A stretch of 18,267 bases of DNA from an uncultured Oscillospiraceae bacterium (GTDB lineage Bacteria; Bacillota; Clostridia; Oscillospirales; Ruminococcaceae), in assembly GCA_910587465.1 (NCBI GenBank), contig CAJUMS010000053.1, positions 1-18,267 on the forward strand, read 5' to 3'. The notes under the pieces were generated by a model. That model had not been told where the DNA came from and did no database searches. It worked only from the letters and a program-made list of their open reading frames with translations. Below, piece by piece: positions 14,158 through 18,267 of the stretch. The position numbers and the translations under genes are program-made. Positions within the stretch are counted from its first letter, which is position 1; the number at the start of each line of letters is the position of its first letter.

Positions 14158-14901
14158 TTGACTAAAATAAATCTTGTTTTGTGTGACGACAATACCGCCG
14201 ATTTGGATGTGCTACGTGAATCGGTGAACGAATACATAAATCTGCGCGGCTTATGCGGAGAAACAGTCTGCTTCTCCTCGCCAGAGGAGGTTTTGCGGTT
14301 TTCGGAAAGCAACGATGAAAGCAATGTAACTGTGTATCTTCTCGATGTGATAATGTCCGAGTTTGATGGCATTGAGCTTGGACAAAGAATACGCGAGCGC
14401 GACAAAAGCTCGGCGGTAATCTATATCAGCAACTCGCGCGAGTATTCGCTTGACGCGTTTTCGGTGCGCGCGTTTTCCTATCTGATAAAGCCGTTTTCGC
14501 GCGAAAAGCTGTTCTCGGAGCTTGACGAGTGCCTCAGTCGAATTGAGCCCGCTCCGCAAACGCTCTCGATAAAGACCACCGACGGCACGGTGCTCCTTGA
14601 ATTATCGAAAATTATCGCGGTGGAGTACCTCAATCACAGACTGATATTTCACCTAGTAAACGGTCAGAAAATCGAAAGCGCATACCGCAGACAGCCGTTT
14701 GACGTTCAGGCGGAGGAGCTTATGCAAACGGGGGCGTTTCTGAAGGTTTCAGCGAGCTATCTGGTATATTCTCGGAATATTCAGGGCGTAAAGGCTGATG
14801 AGTTTGTCATGCGCGACGGCTCTCAATACAAGATCACCCGAAAATATGCCGCCGCAAGACAACGGTATATAGACGGTGAGATGCTCAGTCATAAAATGTA
14901 A
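14158..14901 (+). CDS. LytTR-family response regulator (AgrA/LytR type)
   Basis: The 247-aa regulator has a receiver domain at about 3-125 and a LytTR DNA-binding domain at about 135-240. Acidic residues D10 and D11, the phospho-acceptor D63 (YLLDVIM) and K111 (IKPF) are all in place. LytTR domains bind paired direct repeats, and three such sites occur within 4 kb. I chose the TTG at 14158, eleven bases after GGGAG. A GTG at 14146 lies inside that ribosome binding site and is rejected. It precedes its partner kinase by 79 bp, and its last codons overlap operator copy 3. Confidence 0.92.
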   Translation: MTKINLVLCDDNTADLDVLRESVNEYINLRGLCGETVCFSSPEEVLRFSESNDESNVTVYLLDVIMSEFDGIELGQRIRERDKSSAVIYISNSREYSLDAFSVRAFSYLIKPFSREKLFSELDECLSRIEPAPQTLSIKTTDGTVLLELSKIIAVEYLNHRLIFHLVNGQKIESAYRRQPFDVQAEELMQTGAFLKVSASYLVYSRNIQGVKADEFVMRDGSQYKITRKYAAARQRYIDGEMLSHKM

Positions 14902-14965
14902 AATAAGTGATTTTTACGTTAATTAAGTGACAGCTCTTGAATATCTGGTCGGTTTATATTATATT
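14889..14965 (+). promoter_or_regulatory. LytTR-type operator module, copy 3, and kinase promoter
   Basis: The 57-bp module (14889-14945) appears here in plus orientation: ATAAGTGA and TTAAGTGA repeats at 20-bp period, then TTGAAT (14937-14942) as -35 box. A TATATT (14960-14965) follows after 17 bases. The first repeat overlaps the stop codon of the regulator gene. The predicted start of transcription (about 14972) leaves only about ten bases before the kinase ATG, so either the transcript is nearly leaderless or the -10 is assigned one turn off. Confidence 0.72.
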
Positions 14966-14980
14966 ATATAGGGTGATGTA

Positions 14981-17023
14981 ATGTTTTCTTTTGCAATAAC
15001 AATTTTTTCCGAAGCGGTCGTTTTTGCTTTGTACATATTCGTGTGCTTAACGCTTATGAAGCCACGGTTTTCGCTTGGCGTGCGCGTTTTGGTTTATGGT
15101 CTGACGATACTCTGCTCGTGCGGTGCGGTGACAGCTCTCACGCTTTTGGGCAGCGGTATGGCGGCGTTTACGCTGCTGCCGCTTATCGCGTATCTGCCGT
15201 TTTCGATTTGCGCGTTTATACTCTCCGATGGCAGCATCTTTGAAGCGGCAGCTGCGTGTTCGGTCGGAACATTGGCGGCGCTGATAGTCAAGCTGGTCAA
15301 GAAAATTCTGCGGGGGTTATTCAGCAAATCCCTTTCAGGCGCGGCGTTTGATACTGCCATTGCGCTTACCGTACTTGTCCTTGCGGCGGGAGCGGCGTTT
15401 GTCGTGTTCCGATATATTCGTAAGCCTTTTGGAATATGCGCGAATTCGGACGTGAAAAACCGACTGTTGGTTATAATTCCCGCGGCAGTAGTGTTCTTAA
15501 TGATCTTTATCAATTTTAACAGTACATCGTCCGCCGCAGTGATTATTATGACTTTGATTATCGCGGTATCATTTTTCGTGATAGTGTCGCGGCTATTCGC
15601 ATATTCGGCAAGGATTATCAAGGCAGATGAGAACGAAAAAAGGCTGTTTGAAAGTCTAAATTTGCAGCGGAAAAACTTTGAGCAGCTTTCGCAAAATGTT
15701 TATGCGGGGCGGCTTTACCGCCATGACATGCGGCATCATCTCAAGGTGCTGAGCGGTATGGCTCAGCAGAACAACTCCGTAGAAATTCTGGAATATATTG
15801 AGAATTTGAGTGAGACAGCCGAGCTTTGTACACCCGAAATGTTCTGTAAAAATCCCGCGGTAAACGCGGTGTTATCGGAATATATAAACCGCGCGAAAAA
15901 TATCGGCTGCCATACGGAACATAAAATTTTCATACCCGAAAATCTTCCCTTTGAGCTGCCCGACGTGTGCATTATCCTTTCAAACGCGCTGGATAACGCG
16001 CTGAACGCCTGCAAAAAATGTACCGAGGACAAGCGTTATATGGATTTGCTGGCGGATTTCTCGGATGACCGAAAGATGAAAATATCCGTGAGAAATTCCT
16101 GCGCGGATATCGTGGAGCTTGACGCGGAAGGCTTGCCCGTTGTCGGAACACGGACGGACTGTCACGGAATCGGACTTCGCGGCGTGAAAAATATCGTTGA
16201 AAAATACAACGGCTTCATATGCTGCTCATATGAAAACGGGGAATTCCTGTTTTGCACAGAGATATTCCGCGATCCAAACGGCGGCTCTCAAAGCGGTGAA
16301 AATAACGGACAAAAACCGAAACGCGCAAAGGCTTTATCCGCCGTTCTAACGTCGCTTATCTGTGTTATAGGTCTGCTCAATTTTTCTCCGACAACCGCAA
16401 GCGCGTTATCCGAGATATTGTCCGTAAATATCAAAACCTTAAGCTACGGCTGGGGTGATAACTCTTTTAACGCGGAATATCCCGAATTTTCCGGTGACAA
16501 TTCCGATAAGCTGAATCAAGCTGCAAGGGATTTTATCGCCGAAGCAAGAGAGCTTTTCCGGCAGTATGCGCTCCAAAAATACGAGGGATATGTTGCAGAG
16601 GACGCGGGATATCGTATTTATATGGACAACAGAACGTATCTGTCGGCGCGTTTTTACGCGACCATCAATGCGGGCGGCTCCACGGATTACAGCCGCTGCG
16701 TGACCATTGATAAGCGCAGTGGTGATGTGCTTGCTCTATCCGATCTGTTCAGCGAGGATTATGATTATATCGGTGAAATAAGCGCGGCGGTACTCAAGCA
16801 AATGGAGTTCCGCGTTCAATATATGGATGCTAGATATTTCATTCCCGGGGGTATCTGGAGCGATGATGAGTGTTTCAAGGAAATTTCGCCCGATCAGCAA
16901 TTCTATCTGAATCCGGATGGAAAACTGGTGATCGTTTTCGATGAGTATACGGTCGCGCCAGGCTCAGAGGGTGCTCCCGAATTTGTAATGACAGATGAAA
17001 TTTTCCGATACAATGTACATTGA
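14981..17023 (+). CDS. AgrC-like GHKL histidine kinase fused to an RsiV-like extracytoplasmic domain
   Basis: The 680-aa protein has an unusual order. Residues 1-207 hold about seven membrane helices, as in peptide-sensing AgrC-type kinases. Residues 208-430 are the kinase: H248 in RHDMRHH, N-box SNALDNALNAC (334-344), and G-box GIGLRG (396-401). A Gly/Ser/Asn-rich linker (about 431-445) leads to another membrane helix (about 450-467, after KPKRAK). Residues 480-677 then look like the DUF4163/DUF3298 ectodomain of the lysozyme-sensing anti-sigma factor RsiV and of PdaC: TIDKRSGDVLALSDLF (575-590), then FYLNPDGKLVIVFDEY (641-656), then VAPGSEGAPEFVM (658-670). Ordinary AgrC kinases stop near residue 430. 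No start site supports a separate downstream gene. Topology is consistent, with the kinase inside and the tail outside. The start ATG has GGGTGATG just upstream. A hairpin follows the stop. Confidence 0.88.
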   Translation: MFSFAITIFSEAVVFALYIFVCLTLMKPRFSLGVRVLVYGLTILCSCGAVTALTLLGSGMAAFTLLPLIAYLPFSICAFILSDGSIFEAAAACSVGTLAALIVKLVKKILRGLFSKSLSGAAFDTAIALTVLVLAAGAAFVVFRYIRKPFGICANSDVKNRLLVIIPAAVVFLMIFINFNSTSSAAVIIMTLIIAVSFFVIVSRLFAYSARIIKADENEKRLFESLNLQRKNFEQLSQNVYAGRLYRHDMRHHLKVLSGMAQQNNSVEILEYIENLSETAELCTPEMFCKNPAVNAVLSEYINRAKNIGCHTEHKIFIPENLPFELPDVCIILSNALDNALNACKKCTEDKRYMDLLADFSDDRKMKISVRNSCADIVELDAEGLPVVGTRTDCHGIGLRGVKNIVEKYNGFICCSYENGEFLFCTEIFRDPNGGSQSGENNGQKPKRAKALSAVLTSLICVIGLLNFSPTTASALSEILSVNIKTLSYGWGDNSFNAEYPEFSGDNSDKLNQAARDFIAEARELFRQYALQKYEGYVAEDAGYRIYMDNRTYLSARFYATINAGGSTDYSRCVTIDKRSGDVLALSDLFSEDYDYIGEISAAVLKQMEFRVQYMDARYFIPGGIWSDDECFKEISPDQQFYLNPDGKLVIVFDEYTVAPGSEGAPEFVMTDEIFRYNVH

Positions 17024-17036
17024 CGTGAACAATTAC

Positions 17037-17068
17037 AATTATCCGAGAGCGGCAGCCCTCGGATAATT
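17037..17068 (+). terminator. probable terminator of the kinase gene
   Basis: AATTATCCGAG (17037-17047) pairs perfectly with CTCGGATAATT (17058-17068). The following CTTTGTCCTTCTTT is T-rich but interrupted, so the strength is uncertain. Confidence 0.7.
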
Positions 17069-17360
17069 CTTTGTCCTTCTTTAATATATATGGTTTTTTA
17101 TTATTTCGCAAGCATATCAAGCTGTTCGAACATTTCTCGCATATTCTTTATTATTGCGCTCAGCGTTTATATTGTGAACCAATTATATCCGAACCAAAAA
17201 CAAAAAACTCAATACGAACAGCAATATTACCATAGTCACTTTTGAAAATAATGATTCAATAAAGAAAAACCGTTGATTCAGAATGAATATTTTTATCTCC
17301 GCTTGATGATACCAAACCGAGACCCCTCTGGCAACACGCAAACGGCTACAACTGATACCG
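17069..17360. other. AT-rich intergenic stretch with no gene seen
   Basis: About 290 bases between the kinase terminator and the integrase remnant show no supported gene, RNA or clear promoter. On the minus strand the last 20 codons before 17101 read like a protein C-terminus (IIKNMREMFEQLDMLAK followed by two stops), but a stop lies directly upstream in that frame, so it is at most a scrap. Base composition drops relative to the flanking genes, as expected of a junction with mobile DNA. Confidence 0.5.
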
Positions 17361-17591
17361 AAGCTATCAGGTTATCCATAAGTTAGATTTCACGATATTA
17401 GACACACGTTCGCCACCCACGCGATAGCGGGCGGTGTTGACGCAAAAACCTTATCCGGAATTTTAGGACATACGAACGCCAGCTTCACACTGGATACTTA
17501 TACCCATGTCACGACGGATATGCAGAAAAATGCCGCGAAGATCGTAGGCAATTTTATGGATGATATAATAGGGGGAATGAAACTTGGCTAA
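17361..17591 (+). pseudogene. tyrosine recombinase (integrase), C-terminal remnant
   Basis: Codons from 17382 to the stop at 17589 encode the catalytic end of a Tn916/ICE-type integrase: FHDIRHTFATH (HxxR motif), LGH, and the nucleophile Tyr in LDTYTHV, then a short tail. Three of the catalytic positions are therefore intact. The frame continues upstream as KLSGYP, a stop (TAA 17379), then VRFHDIRH. In intact relatives a residue such as Lys would stand at the stop, so this is a nonsense mutation. The first two-thirds of a normal protein of about 380 aa are missing. Its last codons overlap the start of the next integrase fragment, as in tandem integrase operons. Confidence 0.82.
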
Positions 17592-17880
17592 ACGACGAAA
17601 GCAAGGAGAGGGAACGCTTAGACTTCGCAAAGATGGACGCTGGGAAGGTCGAATAGTCATCGGCTACGATGATAAAGGCTTACCCATAACCAAGAACGTT
17701 ACTGCTAAAACAAAAACAGAATGTGCCGAAAAACTTGAAGCCCTCAAAGAGAAATATGGCAATCTGACCGAAAAGATAAATTTGGAAATGCCATTTGGAG
17801 AATGGATTGACTTCTGGTACCAAACATACTGCGGCACTGCACCCCGATAAACGGACAATGGAAAACGAACCCCCATCATA
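17584..17880 (+). pseudogene. tyrosine recombinase (integrase), N-terminal remnant
   Basis: A TTG start at 17584, with AGGGGGA seven bases upstream, opens an 88-codon frame. It shows the AP2-like arm-binding domain of Tn916-type integrases (KQGEGTLRLRKDGRWEGRI, then residues to about 60) and the start of the core-binding domain (PFGEWIDFWYQTYC). The frame stops at 17850. A +1 shift there continues as HPDKRTMEN, matching the expected next segment, before another stop at about 17880. The catalytic domain is absent. It overlaps the stop codon of the preceding integrase fragment by 8 bases. Confidence 0.82.
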
Positions 17881-17978
17881 AAATGAATAAGTCTTGAAAA
17901 ACAGCCAATACTTTTTATACTTTGCTTTGCAGTCAGGATAGGGCAACGCTGGAGAACGACCTGAGCGGGCTGCAAAGA

Positions 17979-18049
17979 TTCAAAGCTGATAGCCGGAACG
18001 TTCTCAATAGCGTTCCGGCTGTTTTTATGAAATTATTATCAGCTTTGAA
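17979..18049. repeat. 13-bp inverted repeat enclosing a terminator
   Basis: TTCAAAGCTGATA (17979-17991) and TATCAGCTTTGAA (18037-18049) are perfect inverted repeats flanking the terminator at 17991-18026. They lie inside the mobile-element remnant. Nested repeats of this kind could be an element end, a recombination site or a strong double terminator. Confidence 0.6.
17991..18026 (+). terminator. intrinsic terminator in the mobile remnant
   Basis: AGCCGGAACG (17991-18000) pairs perfectly with CGTTCCGGCT (18011-18020) around a 10-base loop, followed by GTTTTT. It is a good intrinsic terminator, presumably for a lost or decayed gene of the mobile element. Confidence 0.82.
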
Positions 18050-18073
18050 AAATAAAGCGATAAACTCCGGGGT

Positions 18074-18090
18074 TTGGGGCGGAGCCCCAA
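18074..18090. other. GC-rich hairpin TTGGGGC/GCCCCAA
   Basis: A perfect 7-bp stem with loop GGA lies just after the stop codon of the minus-strand transposase fragment. It is compact and GC-rich in an AT-rich setting. There is no T-run on the minus strand, so termination is only a guess. Confidence 0.4.
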
Positions 18091-18103
18091 CGGAATTTCA
18101 ATT

Positions 18104-18267
18104 TTAATTTTGATACGTGTCGAACCATTCACGCCGTGTCTCGTATAGAGTCTTTCCGGTCAACTGAAGTCTGTTGTAATTGTAATAATTGATAAACTGT
18201 TCTGTTAATTCTCTTGCGTCGGAAATTGTTTTTGGTTTTTCCATATGAATGCATTCGGTTTTAAAAT
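18104..18267 (-). CDS. IS3-family transposase (OrfB/DDE), C-terminal end, cut by the window
   Basis: Minus-strand translation gives about 54 residues that match the end of an IS3-family (IS150-like) integrase-core transposase. It opens with FKTEC, the segment around the catalytic Glu. EQFINYYNYNRLQL follows, the conserved 'Y.N..R.Q' helix, and it ends KTLYETRREW before TAA at 18106. The protein enters from beyond 18267, so its completeness cannot be judged. No terminal inverted repeat of the IS could be identified between the stop codon and the hairpin at 18074. Confidence 0.85.
   Translation of the reverse strand, partial: FKTECIHMEKPKTISDARELTEQFINYYNYNRLQLTGKTLYETRREWFDTYQN

Noticed and set aside
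17101..17163. C-terminus-like peptide on the minus strand (IIKNMREMFEQLDMLAK)
   Set aside because: A stop codon lies about 20 codons upstream in frame, and no family could be assigned. It is too short to call.
17922..18107. 61-codon frame across the terminator and inverted repeat
   Set aside because: It runs through an intrinsic terminator and a double palindrome and has no clear ribosome binding site. No family was recognised.
1..18267. CRISPR array, tRNA or rRNA genes
   Set aside because: No regularly spaced repeats of CRISPR type and no tRNA or rRNA signature sequences were seen on either strand. The only periodic repeats are the paired LytTR boxes.

Overview
The window reads as chromosomal DNA from a low-to-mid GC Gram-positive anaerobe of the Clostridia, most likely a gut Oscillospirales/Ruminococcaceae-type organism. 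The grounds are strong AGGAGG-type ribosome binding sites, frequent TTG starts, sigma-A promoters with near-perfect -35/-10 boxes and 17-bp spacers, a minimal SmsC/SmsB-type Fe-S pair, an Amt-PII fusion, AgrC/LytTR signalling and Tn916-type integrase remnants. The taxonomic call is inference. Bases 1-45 are Illumina adapter sequence, so the left contig end is an artefact and the first gene is cut there.

Layout. 1-1.7 kb: a truncated EF-G-like GTPase on the minus strand, divergent from a promoter that makes a ~260-nt, highly structured leader. 1.7-4.4 kb: a divergent CCA-adding-enzyme-like nucleotidyltransferase with an HD domain, a ~98-nt hairpin element, and an orphan BceS-like intramembrane-sensing kinase. 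4.4-6.4 kb: an ammonium channel fused to a PII domain (minus), behind a leader with a terminator and two hexaloop hairpins of the ANTAR antitermination type. 6.6-6.9 kb: a 53-aa single-helix protein and two terminators. 6.95-8.7 kb: a SufC/SufB-D-like pair (minus). 8.76-10.3 kb: a YdjI-like SPFH protein with three zinc ribbons. 10.3-10.85 kb: a decayed LysR fragment plus an operator. 10.85-17.0 kb: a signalling block described below. 17.3-18.27 kb: mobile-element debris, namely the 3' end of one tyrosine recombinase, the 5' end of another, and the C-terminus of an IS3-family transposase running off the window.

The most interesting unit is the signalling block at 10.8-17.0 kb. A LytTR response regulator (14158-14901) is followed by a GHKL (AgrC-like) histidine kinase that carries, after its ATPase domain, an extra membrane helix and an RsiV-like (DUF4163/DUF3298-type) extracytoplasmic domain. 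A 57-bp module recurs three times, aligns without gaps, and contains two LytTR-like direct repeats at 20-bp period followed by a TTGAA(A/T) -35 box. One copy drives the kinase gene, one drives a GAF-GGDEF gene and the chemoreceptor behind it, and one points into the decayed LysR locus. This predicts a self-contained regulon in which an envelope-sensing kinase controls a diguanylate cyclase and an amino-acid chemoreceptor that keeps all six residues of the dCache amino-acid motif.

The second notable unit is the amt leader. A perfect 18-bp terminator stem is mutually exclusive with a small hairpin whose hexaloop has A at position 1 and G at position 4, and a second A1/G4 hexaloop hairpin lies next to it. 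This is the signature of ANTAR-protein antitermination, here placed on a nitrogen-uptake gene.
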